NCBI GenBank assembly: GCA_017979445.1
Contig: CM030718.1
Span: 15,106,760-15,170,759 of the forward strand
Length of the DNA stretch: 64,000 nucleotides
From: Akebia trifoliata
Taxonomy: Eukaryota > Streptophyta > Magnoliopsida > Ranunculales > Lardizabalaceae
Direction of reading: 5' to 3'
A program made the position numbers and the translations under genes. The notes beneath the pieces are model-generated. The model saw nothing but the letters and a program-made list of their open reading frames with translations. It had not been told where the DNA came from and made no database searches. This document shows, piece after piece, positions 34,638 to 46,109 of the stretch (its first letter is position 1; the number at the start of each line of letters is the position of its first letter).

Positions 34638-34957
34638 TTATCTATCAGATCTGAGGGAACGAGACCGTTGTTTTCAAAAATGTATTTATTTCTTATTATT
34701 TTTTTATTACTTAGGTCTTTTAACAATGTAGTTTATTTGAGAATTAGTAGAGATCGACGTTTGCTGGGCGAGGTTGGTGCCTAACACCTTCCAACCCCGT
34801 AACATGATCCCTGGACCCATTTTTTTCTTTCGTAGATTAGTAATATTTACCTTTTTAGAGTCAGTTCGATTCCTAGACTGTAATAACTAGGTGGCAACTC
34901 CCAAACCTTAAAAATCAAAAGCGAATCCGCGCACCCCGGGGATCGAGGGCGCTTTCA
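34638..34957 (+). mobile_element. LTR2 3'-end fragment
   Basis: Matches the last ~320 bp of LTR2: ATCAGATCTGAGGGAACG, TTGGTGCCTAACACCTTCC, then GGGCGCTTTCA at the end. The next bases (CTTGGC) could be the first bases of a primer site before the sequence turns into LTR3-b. Confidence 0.82.
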
Positions 34958-36033
34958 CTTGGCCAATTTTTGAAAAAAAAATTCAAAATAAAATAAATGC
35001 GACGTATTGATAACTTATATCCTTAGCAGGGATTTTCTTTGTGCTCGATTATAGGATCATCCCATTGAAGGAGATGATCCTTATAAACCTTTTGCTTTGA
35101 AAAATACATGTGTTTTAAAAGTGTTGGCTATAGTTATGGGTCCATTCTCATGAGTTGAGAAGAATCCAAATGTCGATTGCCTCAGAACGGTTTAAAGGGT
35201 TTTAATACGGATTTTATTTTGAAGGTGGTTACAGCCTTTATACTTTCGACCGAACTAAAGTCTGATCTACCGAAAATAAGATAGGGGGATCATTATATCT
35301 TAGAAGCTTTCTAAAATAATAATTAAAAAAAGGAAGGGATAGTAGAATAGGGATATGGAAAGGGTAGAGGGAGGGGGGTGTTCCTTTGACCCACCTTGAA
35401 GCTTCAAAATCTTCTTTTATTTTATTTTCTTTTCTTCCTTCTTCTTCTTCTTCTATATCTTTTTGAGTCCTTATTAATTTATGGGAATATAACTTTTTTG
35501 AACATATAAAGTGAAGGAGTAGAGAAGAGATGAGTAAAAAGTTGAGTTGAGTATAATTTTTTAGTGAGACTTGGGGATAGTGAGTTAAAAATAAAGGGTT
35601 GAGAGTGGGAGAGTATTTTTCTTAATTTTTCATTAGTTGGTATGAGTTGAGAATGATGGGGGTTTTATAGGATTTGGAAAGTATTTTTAGGGATAGAGTT
35701 AGGTTAAAAAATGAAATAGAGTATAATGGTTTAAGGATTGTGAGAAAAAGTATTTGTAAATTGAGGGTAGTGGAGGGACATTTGTGTATGGAGGGTTAAA
35801 TAGGTTATGTGTAACTCAAATGGATTGGATCTTTCAACCCATTTTGGTTGACTACTAGGTGGAATGAAATGAATGATATTTGGTTAAGAGAATGAAGGTG
35901 TAAAATGGTGGTTGATTGATTGAGTGTTTAGTGAGTTAAGAGGAGTGGGTTTTGATTAAAAGAATAAGTTGTGTAAGAGGGTAATTGATTAGATTTTGAG
36001 AGGGTGAGGGAAATAGTGACATGCGTCAAGATA
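34958..36033 (-). mobile_element. LTR3-b, distal part (Ogre/Tat-like LTR)
   Basis: The reverse complement matches LTR3-a at 1800-2760: the ATGATCCTTATAA block, the CTCATGAGTTGAGAAGAA block (35148-35165), GAAGAAGAAG next to GGTGGGTCAAAG, and a C-rich strand with CTCTTACACAAC. It is interrupted at 36033 by the LTR1 C/D element and resumes at 47356. AGATA at 36029-36033 is the duplicated target. Confidence 0.75.
36029..36033. other. LTR1 C/D target duplication, left (AGATA)
   Basis: Exact match to 47351-47355, 11.3 kb away. Confidence 0.82.
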
Positions 36034-37601
36034 TGTAAAATCTCAAATTTTCAATTCGTATCTCAAGAAAAAATAAATAGTAAAAATTTGATAAAATCTT
36101 GAAAGTGGGACTTAGGGTAAAATTTTAGGATGTTTCTAATCATTTTTTATGAAATATGACCTCACCATTGGATTCAAAATGATCAAAAAAACATATTTTA
36201 GCCTGTAAGCACGCTCAAATGCAAATCCGAACAGAGAAGTTGTAAAATCCTCGATTACTGAGTCAGATCAGGCTAAAATAATAACTTTATGCTAGAATAA
36301 GAATTTTTAAAATTAGATCATACCATTGGATTCATAACAAGAAATTATAAAAAAGGAACTATTTATTTATCCTTTTTGAAACATAAAAAGTTGAATTATC
36401 GTCAAAAACGAAAATGACGTTAATTTTAGGGGTTGCCTCAGGGCAAAAATGTAAATTTTTGTTAGAGATAAAATTTGTAAAAGTTGACCATACCATTAGA
36501 TCCAGAATAAAAATTTAGATAAAATAAAGTATCCATTTGTCAATTTTGGAGTTCAGACGGTTAAGTTATCGTCGATCAAAACAATAGGTAAAATACCGAT
36601 TTCGTCCCAAGATATTTATAAATAAATTTTTTAAATTTTTTTCACTATTCACTTTTGTTTTAAACGACCCAAAACCAGCCAACCCATTTTTAAAAATCAT
36701 AATCTTTTTTTTTTCGATCTTCCACCTCAGATCCCTCGCAAACGGCTAGTCGTCGACGACCAACGCAGAATGGAAAAATGTCCGCAGCCGCATTTTCTAC
36801 AAAATTTACTCAAATTCCTTTCGTTTTCTCATCTTTTTCAATTCATATTGTCAAAAAATAGTCGTATATATACGGAAGCTTCATAACTTCGACCTCGAAT
36901 TTCATCCATTTCGAGGTCAAACCGTTCTCCGTCATAGAAAGAAGAAAGGATGACGACATCGAGATCTTCGAAACCACTAGGCCTATTTTTAAAATCAATC
37001 ACTTCGAAGTAAGAGTCATCTCGATTTTTGCACTGATTGCCTCAATTTTCGTTCATGTGCTTCAATTCCATTGCTTAGAGATTGTAAAGAACTTTCAATT
37101 TCTATTAGTAATCACCAAGTTATTTCCGTCAGTTAGGCTTTGTGCATCGCTCGAACCGTGTTTTGATTTAAGTTTTGTATTTTTTCAATATTACTAATAA
37201 AAATGAATTTCATAGTTGAAAAAATGATTTAATATTCAATGAACTAATATTGAGTTGATGAATATCAGAAAGTGGATATTTTATTTGAGAGATTGAAAAC
37301 TATAAAAAAATAATTTAAAAAAAAAAAGGGTATGAAACGATAAAATGTCAGAGTCACACCCGAGGGGTGATGTCTGTATTTTACATTGTTGTGTTGTCTG
37401 TAGGTTGGTGAATGGATATCTAAAGATAATGTTACTGGTTGCATGTTTATTTACTTTCTGTTAGCGCGAGGCGCTGTTTACTTTTCTGTTCTGTTATTTA
37501 TTTTAGACCGGTGACCATACTTATATGGTAGGAAACTTGATATCAATTCTCAACCTTGTATTGTTAATTTCTTTTTTATTTTCAAATAAAAATAATATAT
37601 C

Positions 37602-37650
<49 letters not shown>

Positions 37651-38923
37651 ATCTATTTTGTGAGTTGTTAAAGAGTTTGTGAATGCCTGAAGGGATAGTA
37701 CGTCATATCATCCAGAATGGTGTACGATCCTGGGATGTACGGTAGGGACCACCAAACTCATAACTGATATGGGACGTGTATGATAGTGGAGTCACAACTG
37801 GAATACGGGTTTATTCATCTTTATCTTTACTAGTGAACTTGTACTGTAAAAGTGATCGTATAGGAATGATTTGTATATTTGAGAACCACATGTACGCCTG
37901 ATAGGCATAAACGAAGATGATTAGTTAGTAATCACTAAGAATCTATAATAGTCGAACGTTCTGACACATTAAAAAGAAACCTATTGCTTAAGGTCAAATT
38001 AAACGATCAACCTGAGCTAGATAAATGGTTAACCAAAGGTGGTAAATGTAGCGATTGACCACAAAATTAGGAACTAAAAGTCAATAAAGAATTGTAACAT
38101 CATGTCCCGACTGGGAGCGATTCAGTATTGAATCCCAACTCTTTAATTCCTCTACTCCACCATGTGTATTATGTATATGTTGCCTTATTTTAATATATAA
38201 AATAAAATGCAAGTTTAATGTTTCCATTTGATCAATTAGATTTGTATAAAAAGAAAATGTTATAGTGAATACTGTTGGTTGATGTAATATCAGTTTTAAA
38301 ATATTTAGTTGCTCATCTCTGAATATATGTACCAGTTAATCGTAATTTCTTCTGTAAAATTTTGTATATTTTAAAATGATTCAGTATGTTTATTCGTTCA
38401 TGTTAGGAGAGGTTATTGACAGAAATTGTTTACTTCCTTATTGGGTAACAATTGTTACTCACATTTTCCTTCTTCATTTTTGTAATTTCAGACCCAAAGC
38501 TTGGCGAAACAGGTGTAGAAAATAAGTTAGAATCATCTTGTGGGTCAGATAGATCGTCAGAGTCCGTCACTTGGTGAGTCTTGAGGTTATACCCCCTAGT
38601 GGTGTCAATTTATTCAAGATTATTATGAATTTGTCTTGAGTGTTAAGACTTCTATTAGAGTGAGGATGTTTGTATAATTCTGTGCTTTGTTATCCTTCCG
38701 TACTTTGATCTATCGTTCGTTATTAGATGTATATAGGCTTCCGCTATTGTTATATTTTGTATATATATATATATATATATGCAAGATTGTATGTTATTTT
38801 TTAGGTGCAGGTTGAACGCTTTGGAATGCTAACATAAAAGGAGGAGACCATGCCGAAATTTCGAGCTGCCACATAGTACCTCAGGATCTGACATGAGGAT
38901 TTGTGTTAGCGTTAGCTGGGCGC
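36034..38923 (+). mobile_element. LTR1-C: 5' LTR of the C/D chromovirus
   Basis: Native start TGTAAAATCTC at 36034; it is complete except for the last ~4 bases, because O4 inserted after GGGCGC. It carries the ACACCCGAGGGGTGATGTCTG block (37354-37373) and two dinucleotide microsatellites. It is paired with LTR1-D through the AGATA duplication. Confidence 0.83.
37597..37651. repeat. (TA)n-(TG)n microsatellite in LTR1-C
   Basis: A long TA run passes directly into a TG run. TA runs occupy the same LTR1 position at 46068-46104 (D) and 49670-49700 (E). A second TA run lies near 38758-38780, with a counterpart near 47212-47222 in D. Confidence 0.95.
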
Positions 38924-40566
38924 TGAAAGCACCCTCGATTCACAGTGTACGGGGATCCGCTTTTGACCCTTTGAGGTTTGCGAGTCGCCACCTAGTTATT
39001 ACGGTCTAGGAACCAAACTTGGACTCTAAACGGATAAAAATAATTAATCTACTTTTTAAAAAAATATAACTGAGTTCGGGGATCAAGTTACGGGGTTAGA
39101 AGGTGTTAGGCACCAATCCCACCCGGCAAACGCCAGTCTCTACTAATTCCCAAATAAACTACATTACTAAAAGACCTAAGTAATAAAAAAAATTAAGAAA
39201 TTTATACCTTTCCGAAGACAATGTTCTTGTTCCCTCAGATCTGATAGAGTAACTCCTTGTACAGTACTCTTCGCTTCACTCTATCTCCGGATCTGATTTC
39301 TGATCTCCGAGGCGAGGTATCTCTTTCTTAGATTTAGATTCTTCAGATTTGTTTATGGATTTCTAGGTGTTTTTGAAGGGCTTCTAGGTATTTTTCGAGC
39401 TAAAATCGAAGTATGGGTGTTAAGTAAAGAGTTGGGACTTCAAAATTAAGGTTTTTGGGAGGCTAGGGAAGCTTTTTGACCTACTTCTCTTAGGATTTAT
39501 TATTTGATACGAAAATAGGGTGTGGAGGCTCCTATTTATAGATTTTTTAAGTGTTTGTTTAGATAGAATTAGTATATAATTAGAATTATTTTAGGTAGAG
39601 TTAGTATTTAATTAGAATTGTTTTAGGTAGAATTATATTTTAATTAGAATTGTTGTAAATAGAGTTATTATTTAATTAGGATTATTTTAGATAGAGTTAT
39701 TATTTAATTAGAATTCTATTAGGATTTTGACTTTTAGTCTCACTTGATTAACTTTAAGATTTTGGACTTTAGTCTTACTTGATTAACTTTAAGGTTTTCA
39801 CTTTAGTCTTACTTGATTGACTTTAAGATCTTGACTTTAGTCTTACTTGATTGACTTTAAGATTGACTTTAGTCTTATTTGATTGACTTTTAAGATTTTG
39901 ACTTTAGTCCTACTTGATTGACTTTAATTCTTAATTAGGATTTCACTTTACATTAATTAATGTTTTAATTATTAATTTCAGAATTTTTAATTATTAAAAT
40001 TATAAAATTATCGTTTTACCCTCGGAAATGATTTTTTACATTTTAAGTCAGTTTTTTATGTTCTGGGATGTTTTAGAATTGATTTCCGTAAGGAATTCAA
40101 TGAAAATGTTGGTTTTTATCATTTATGAAATTTTTTGTGCGAAATGGTCGTGAACTTTATGAGGGGCATTTTCGTAATTTAGTCAAATTCTATGAAAATT
40201 GGTGAAATAATTTAATTGATTTTGATTTGTTATTTTATTTATTTGAAAAGCTTTTCCTAAGCGTAACGTAGGCGCTAGGGATGTTTTAAGGTTAGGGGTA
40301 TTTTGGTAATTTGATCATTTTTTAGTGATTTTTATCGTAAAACTTCTTTTTTGTTTGAAAAATGATGATTTCTAAGCTTTTGGGATTATATTTTCCTAAC
40401 ATAGTGTGAATTTTACAATTTTGTTAGTTCGAGATACCTCATCCGGATTTCTGAAACATATCTAGTAACAAAATAAAGCATTGGAATAAACATCCATTAT
40501 TGGGAACCGTTGCAATCGGGTTGACGAGTTGATTAATCAGGCGAGTGAAAAAATTGGGTGTCTACA
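38924..40566 (-). mobile_element. O4 3' LTR (LTR2, 1.64 kb)
   Basis: Native start TGTAGACACCCAATTTTTTC at 40566; native end GTGCTTTCA at 38924. It contains the AAGTCAATCAAG-type array in reverse (39720-39930) and the TATA element at 39533-39541. Confidence 0.9.
39533..39541 (-). promoter_or_regulatory. LTR2 TATA box (O4 3' LTR)
   Basis: CTATAAATA on the minus strand, at the conserved LTR2 position. Confidence 0.6.
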
Positions 40567-40583
40567 GATGCCCCTCTTTGGCT
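40567..40583 (-). other. O4 polypurine tract
   Basis: On the minus strand AAAGAGGGGCATC directly precedes the LTR start TGTAGACACC. O6 has AAAGAGGGCATC at 61718-61729. It would prime plus-strand DNA synthesis. Confidence 0.75.
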
Positions 40584-40929
40584 GAGGGGTTGAAGCAAAC
40601 TAGATTGCAAATCTATTTTGGTAGATAGTGCAATATCCGAATGCCAAAGCTAGTAATAGTTCATTTTGCAGCCTAATTTAGCAATTCGTCAGGATGTTCA
40701 GATCCTTGAGCGTAAAACTCTCCCCGAACTAAAAGGTTGTCAGGTCATCGAGCGAGAACTCTCACTGACAATGTCAAATCCTTGAATTTTAGAAAATTCT
40801 CCTTAACTAATGTAACAACTGTGCAAGTGTGTGCACTTAAAATCTGAGCATAATTTGAGTATAATCTGAGCATAAACTGAGCATAATCTGAGCAAAGAGT
40901 GAGTATAAATTGAGCATAACTGAGCATAA

Positions 40930-41350
40930 TTTGAGCATAATCTGAGCATTAACTGAGCATAATTCTAAGAAAACCCTCAGTGGTAACTGTGCATAATTCC
41001 GAGAAACCTTCGACGGTAACTGAGCATAATTCTGAGAAAACCCTCAGTGGTAACTGTGCATAATTTCAAGAAAACCCTCGATCGCAACTGAGCATAATTC
41101 TGAGAAAGCCCTCGGCGGCATCTGAGCATAGTTCTGAGAAAATCCTCGACGACATCTAAGTATAATTCCGAGAAAGCCCTCACCGGCATCTGAGCATAAT
41201 TTCGAGAAAGCCCTCGACGGCATCTGAGCATAATTCCGAAAAAACCCTCGATGATAACTGAGCATAATTCCAAGAAAACCCTCGGCGGTTACTGAGCATA
41301 ATTCTCGACGATTACTGTGCATAATTCCGAGAAAACCCTCGGCGGCATCT
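40930..41350. repeat. ~35-45-bp CCGAG...CTCGG hairpin minisatellite (O4)
   Basis: About 11 units of TGAGCATAATTC plus a 5-bp stem, loop AAAACC or AAAGCC, closing stem and GGCGGCATC. Perfectly paired stems include CTGAG/CTCAG near 41032, TCGAG/CTCGA near 41202 and CCGAG/CTCGG near 41327. Simple TGAGCATAA repeats flank it on the left (40850-40960). Confidence 0.88.
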
Positions 41351-42104
41351 GGCTGAGTAAAACTAAAAATGAAGGAATAAATCTGGGAAATAACGATTGA
41401 AAATGAATCTGGAAAAAGTTGTTGAATCTAGGAATGAATAGATTTGGGATAGAATGAATACCCTATCTCCTATGTGAGATCCAAAATGCTTTTGTTTGAA
41501 TCTCAAGGTTTTATCTAAAAGTTTTATGAATTTAAAACCTGAATTTTTATTTCTTTTGAACCTCAAGGGTTTTTCGAAAAACTATTATCAAGAGGGTAAC
41601 CTTAAGTTTGAGGTTCTCATTATCTTTTAGGATTAACATTGCTCAAACTTAAAAATAAAATGCCCCTAGTTTGACAGGAAACATGGCATTGAACTCATCA
41701 TGCAAAAATTTAAAAAAAATGCCCCTAGTATAAGGGGGAAACTACATATCAAAGAAAAAAGAAGGTGCCCCTTGTATGAAGGTTTGAAATATTTGATTAT
41801 CATAAGTGTAATAAAGATCCAACTTTTAATTTTGATCAATTTTATTGAAGATTTTGAATCAGGCTCAAGAAAACAAAATATTTCCTTTTGAGACTCATCA
41901 TAGAATTCACCCTTCTCTCCCTTGGTTCACTTGGGGAAGTAAAAAATTTTAGGTCGATCGTAGAGGAGATACTTGTGGCTTCTGAGTCTGTGCCTGATTT
42001 AAGCTAAGTATTGAACTTGATTATTCGGACTTCTGATGTTTCAGCTCGGACCACTCTTAACTTTTTAATTTCCCAATAATTTTTTTTGTTGCTCTAACTT
42101 TTGC

Positions 42105-42238
42105 CTAGATTGCCCTTTTCAGGTTTTCAATCTAGCGAGCTTGCTCTAGCTCTTGCCTAGATCGTTTTTTCAGGTTTTCGATCTAGCGAGATTGCCTTAA
42201 TTTTTGCCTAAGTCGCATTTTTCAGGTTTTCAACTTAG
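42105..42238 (-). repeat. Three covarying hairpins, 51-52-bp spacing (O4 3' UTR)
   Basis: Native-strand stems are CTAAGT/ACTTAG (42208-42238), CTAGATC/GATCTAG (42157-42186) and CTAGATT/AATCTAG (42105-42135). All enclose a loop with GAAAACCTGAAAA. The O1 counterpart uses CTAGGT/ACCTAG. Confidence 0.85.
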
Positions 42239-42534
42239 TAGGCTTTTTTCTCTATTTTTTTCTTTCTGAACTTATGGAATTACTGTCTGGTCATGCTTTA
42301 CTACCTTCCTTGACTTTTTCACACAGTACGTAGGAGGACTTTAAGGGTAAGCTTGAAACTGGGTATAAAAAGAATGGGATTTTGATATTCAAAAACCCAA
42401 ATACCCTTGAGTGGCATTTCCTTTTAACTTGTTTTCTTTTTTTCTTAAATTTTCTTCCCCATTTTGAAGATATTTCTTTTTAGATTTTTCTTTGTCAAGT
42501 AATTTATTTTTTTATTTTGATGTGATCGAGTCTA

Positions 42535-42564
42535 AAGTAACTTCTCAGGTTGCCTACGTACCCC
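42535..42564 (-). other. 30-base block shared exactly with O1
   Basis: Reverse complement of 14704-14733, core GGGTACGTAGGCAACCTG. It lies about 175 bases after the integrase stop. Confidence 0.85.
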
Positions 42565-42738
42565 AGATTTTTGGGATCAAACCAAAACGTAGTTCGTATT
42601 TTTTCCTCCCCTAGGTTAGGTGATCTGGCTGAGAAATAAAAAGGCATAATTTTTTTTTTTGAAAAGACTGCAAAGGGGTTGAGAAAGGATATATTGAGCT
42701 GGGTAATAGGAAAATTGATTCGGTCGAAGATGACTTCT

Positions 42739-43870
42739 TTAAATGTAGTACCGTTTGATTTGGTCAAGGTTGGTTGGTTTTAGTAATTTGATTCCATCAT
42801 GATCTTGAAGCCTAACAGCTTTTCCTGGTAATATTTCCTTGATGATGAACGGACCTCCCCAATTTGGTTTAAACTTTCTTCTAGGGTCAAAGATAGGTGC
42901 CCAATTCTCTTTGAGTACTAAATCCCTGACTTGTAAGTGACGAGCCTTGATCTTTTTGTCAAACGCACGGCCGACTCTTCTTTGATAAGCTTGCATGTGG
43001 TATAAAACTCTTAGTCATTCTTCTTCGATCGAATTTAACTCTTCATACCGTTGACGAACCCAATCTGCTTCTGACAACTGACTTTCCAACAAGACCCTAC
43101 GAGACAAAATTTTCATTTCAAATGTAAGACTGCTTCCATGCCATATACTAAGGAGTAGGGAGTAGTTCTAGTAAAGGATCGAATTGAAGTTCGATATGCC
43201 CATAGTACAAATGACAGTTTTTCTAACCAATCTCAATGTGATTAACACATTTTCCTGATGATAGTCTTAAGATTCTTATTAGCTACTTCAACTGTTCCAT
43301 TAGTTTGAGGACGATAAAGAAATGATTTGTGGTGTGAGATTTTGAACTTTGAACACAATGTAATAATCTCGACTTTGAAGTGTGACCTGTTATCAAAAAT
43401 CAACTCCAAAAGTACCCCGTATTGGTTGATGATGTTTATTTGGATAAACTTTGCAACTCAAGACGCAGTGAGGACAGCATAAAAGGCAGCTTTGACCTAC
43501 TTAGTAAAATAATCAATAGCAATTAGAATGTATTCATGCACGTTTGATGCCTGAGGCGATATTCTACCAGTAATGTCAATTTCCCAAACTGATAATGCCA
43601 CAGTGAAGTCAGACCAACTAATTGAGATGGTGGCACATGTATGAGATTTGCATGTATTTGGCATTTGTGGCAGGTTTTGACCATGTGATGACAATTTGTT
43701 TCTATCATGGGTTAGTAGTATCCTTATTTCATGATTTTCTTAGCTAACATTTTCCCACTCATGTGAGGGATACATTCTCCTGAATGTAATTCAACCATTA
43801 TCTGTTCAGCTTGATCTTCATCGACACATGAAAAATGAATCCCATCATAAGACCTTTTGTATAAATTTCC
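42739..43870 (-). pseudogene. int: O4 integrase, frameshifted
   Basis: Integrase joins element cDNA to host DNA. A zinc-binding-like part near 43700-43640 reads NCHHMVKTCHKCQIH. The core starts with SVWEIDITG and ILIAIDYFTK (43600-43497), continues to an IFDNRSHF-like second aspartate near 43390, and then NGTVEVANKN carrying the glutamate near 43290. So D, D and E can all be traced, but in different frames with stops between them. [13 protein letters not shown] follows near 43150. The C-terminal domain is the cleanest part (42996-42739): DKKIKARHLQVRDLVLKE, PNWGGPFIIKEI, then LDQIKRYYI before the stop. This end is typical of Tat elements. Confidence 0.86.
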
Positions 43871-43945
43871 TACTCACATGATGAATTGAGATGCTAATCT
43901 TAGTAGGATTTGTAGTTCCTTCCTCGATGCTTCTTCTAGGAATTC

Positions 43946-44464
43946 TTATTTTTCTAAGACTCTTTTTATATCTGTGTACCATGACTTTCCATCGGGTAGT
44001 CGAGTAGTAATGTTGATCTGATGGCAATATGCGGGTTTGTCTTTGACTTCGACAGTGATCGACCTCAATTCTATGCCAGGGGGCAAATGGATCATTGAAG
44101 ATAGAGTGGCTAAAGAGTCAGCAAATCTGTTATCCTCCATTGACAAGTGTTGGAACAGGATAACTTTAAACTTACTTACTAAGTTTAACAGATACTCATG
44201 ATAAGGCTTCAACTTCTCATCCCTAATCTTCCATTCTTCCAAAGACTGATGTATGACCAAGGTTGAATCCTCAAAAACTTCAATTTCTGTAATGTCCAAA
44301 TTCAAAGCAGCTTCGGGCCCAACGATACATGCTTCATATTCCGTTGTGTTATTGGTGTTAGAAAAAGCTAACTTAATGGCGATCGGAATGTGGCATCCTT
44401 CCGGAGAAAACAGGACTGCCCCTATTCCATACCCATTTTGATTGGTGGCTCCATCGAAGTACAT
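43946..44464 (-). CDS. O4 second RNase H domain (Ogre/Tat), intact 172-codon segment
   Basis: This is the longest uninterrupted retroelement frame in the window, though only part of the original polyprotein. YFDGATNQNGYGIGAV holds the first catalytic aspartate. NTTEYEACI gives the glutamate, FEDSTLVIHQSLEEW the next aspartate, and NRFADSLATLSSM the last. This order and the TEYEA motif fit the extra RNase H that sits between the first RNase H and integrase in Tat/Ogre elements. It would help degrade the RNA strand of the RNA-DNA hybrid. The frame is isolated by frameshifts on both sides, so it is almost certainly not translated as a gene. Confidence 0.85.
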   Translation of the reverse strand: MYFDGATNQNGYGIGAVLFSPEGCHIPIAIKLAFSNTNNTTEYEACIVGPEAALNLDITEIEVFEDSTLVIHQSLEEWKIRDEKLKPYHEYLLNLVSKFKVILFQHLSMEDNRFADSLATLSSMIHLPPGIELRSITVEVKDKPAYCHQINITTRLPDGKSWYTDIKRVLEK

Positions 44465-44640
44465 CTGCCATGTTTAGTTCTGCGATTCTTTTTCAACATG
44501 CAAGATGTTCTCATCTGGGAGTTGATCAACAGGCCTTATTCCTTCTACTACAGGGTGATCTGCCAAAATTCTACTACAACTCTCCCCTTGGTAGATTTCT
44601 GTGTAATATGTGTGATGTCAAACTCTGATAATAACAATAA

Positions 44641-44964
44641 TCATCGCGCGATTCTCCTTGTCAACGTTGATTTCTCTAAAAAATACTTGAGAGGATCCAT
44701 CCAAGATAACAAGATAATTGAATGAGACAACATATAGTGCTGGAGTCTCTTAGTAGCCCATACCAGTACCAAACAAGTTTTTTCTAGGATTGAATACTTT
44801 CGTTCATAGTCTAACATCTTTTTGCTGATGTAGTATATAGCCATTTCTTTGCGAGTATCTTTGTCATGTTGTGCAAGCATGCATCCCATAGCTTCTTCCG
44901 TGACTGAAAAATAAAGTAGAAGTGGTTCACCTGGTGTAGGTGGAACCAAAATAGGTGGGTTCAA
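44641..44964 (-). pseudogene. O4 first RNase H domain, fragment
   Basis: LLLYFSVTEEAMGCMLAQHD, followed by AIYYISKKMLDYERKYSILE and LVWATKRLQHYML, is the RNase H that follows RT in Ty3/gypsy elements. It shows the usual ERKYSILEK substrate-grip-like stretch. It is followed by the connection to the second RNase H, with stops near 44640-44480. Confidence 0.85.
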
Positions 44965-45470
44965 GATATACTCCTTGACTTGGTCAAAAGTCTTTTGACA
45001 TTGCCCATTCCAAAATATTGACTCATTCTTCTTGAGAAGCTTGAAAATAGGTTCGTAGACGTTGGTGAGTTGAGCGATGAATCTACTGACATACTAGATT
45101 CTGCCCAAAAAACCTCGAATCTACTTTTCAGTTTCAGGCGGTGGCATCTCTTGGATAGCTTTAATCTTCACAGAGTCTACTACGATCCCTCTTTGACTGA
45201 CCACAAATCCCAATAATTTTCTAAAAATTACTCCAAATACGCATTTCTACGGGTTGAAACGGAGTTGGTACTTTTAAATTCTTGTGAGAAAATTTTCTAA
45301 CGCAGCAACATATCCTAGTCGTTCTTTGGATTTGACTATCATATCATCTACATAGACTTCGATTTCCTTGTGTATCATGTCATGTAGTAAAGTTGTGGCT
45401 GCTCTTTGATAGGTGGCTCCAGTGTTCTTCAAATCAAAAGGCATAATCTTATAGCAAAAGGTTCCAAAAC
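44965..45470 (-). pseudogene. O4 reverse transcriptase, C-terminal half
   Basis: The minus strand reads FGTFCYKIMPFDLKNTGATY, then the catalytic YVDDMIVKSK near 45340, LENFLTRI and a stop. After frame changes it continues with ESIFWNGQCQKTFDQVKEYI into RNase H. The YVDD motif and following thumb/connection match plant Ty3/gypsy RT. The N-terminal fingers and palm are missing: at about 45470 the sequence becomes LTR1-D. Confidence 0.86.
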
Positions 45471-45473
45471 AAA

Positions 45474-46064
45474 TTGCATTTAGGATTTTATTAAAAAAAT
45501 TTGTTGTGAGTTTCCAAAAAAATATTGAATTCAATTGGTTATTTCAAATTCAAGTCAGAACTTCCATGTTTTATATGTTTAACTATATTTTATAAGAAAT
45601 TATACGTGGATAGGATATTTTACTAGGTTATTTCCATCAGTTGGGTCCTATGCATCGCTCGGACCACGTTTTGATTTAAATTTTGTACTTTTTCAATGTT
45701 GTTGATAAAAATGAATTTTATAGTTGAAAAATTGATTTAATATTCAATGAACTCATATTGAGTTGATAAATATCAGAAAGTGGATATTTTATTTGAGAGA
45801 TTGAAAACTATAAAAAAAATTGAAAAAAGGAAAAAATGATATGAAACGGTAAAATGTCAGAGTCACACCCGAGGGGTGATGTCTGCATTTTACATTGTTG
45901 TGTTATGTGTAAGTTGGTGAACGGATATCCAATGATAAGTTACTGGTTGCATGTTTACTTTTTCATTTTGTTATTTATTTTAAGTCGGTGGCCATCCTTA
46001 CATGGTAGGAAATTGGATATCTATTCTCAACCTTATATTGTTAATTTCTCTTTTATTTTTAAAA

Positions 46065-46109
<45 letters not shown>

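Larger units (their letters stand above)
40567..42738 (-). mobile_element. O4 3' untranslated region
   Basis: Non-coding, about 2.2 kb. In native order it holds the 30-base conserved block (42535-42564), three covarying hairpins (42105-42238), a stretch with ATGCCCCTAGTTTGACAGG and AAGGTGCCCC (41650-41780) that recurs in O6 at 63690-63810, and the CCGAG hairpin array (40930-41350). The open frames over the array translate the repeat and are not genes. Confidence 0.8.
38924..45473 (-). mobile_element. O4: Ogre/Tat-like element, 3' two-thirds (RT to 3' LTR)
   Basis: A minus-strand element. In native order from the right it has RT, RNase H, second RNase H, integrase, 3' UTR, polypurine tract and 3' LTR. 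The second RNase H between the first RNase H and integrase is a Tat/Ogre hallmark. Gag, protease, the N-terminal half of RT and the 5' LTR are missing; at 45465-45476 RT sequence runs straight into the middle of LTR1-D. The left end lies 4 bp inside the end of LTR1-C. Confidence 0.87.

Noticed and set aside
40977..41322. Minus-strand frames that resemble repeat proteins
   Set aside because: Pure translations of the CCGAG hairpin array; the same holds for 62617-63285 and 18559-18837.
40930..41350. Regular short repeats considered as a CRISPR array
   Set aside because: Units are imperfect and adjacent with no unique spacers, and they sit in a plant retroelement 3' UTR.
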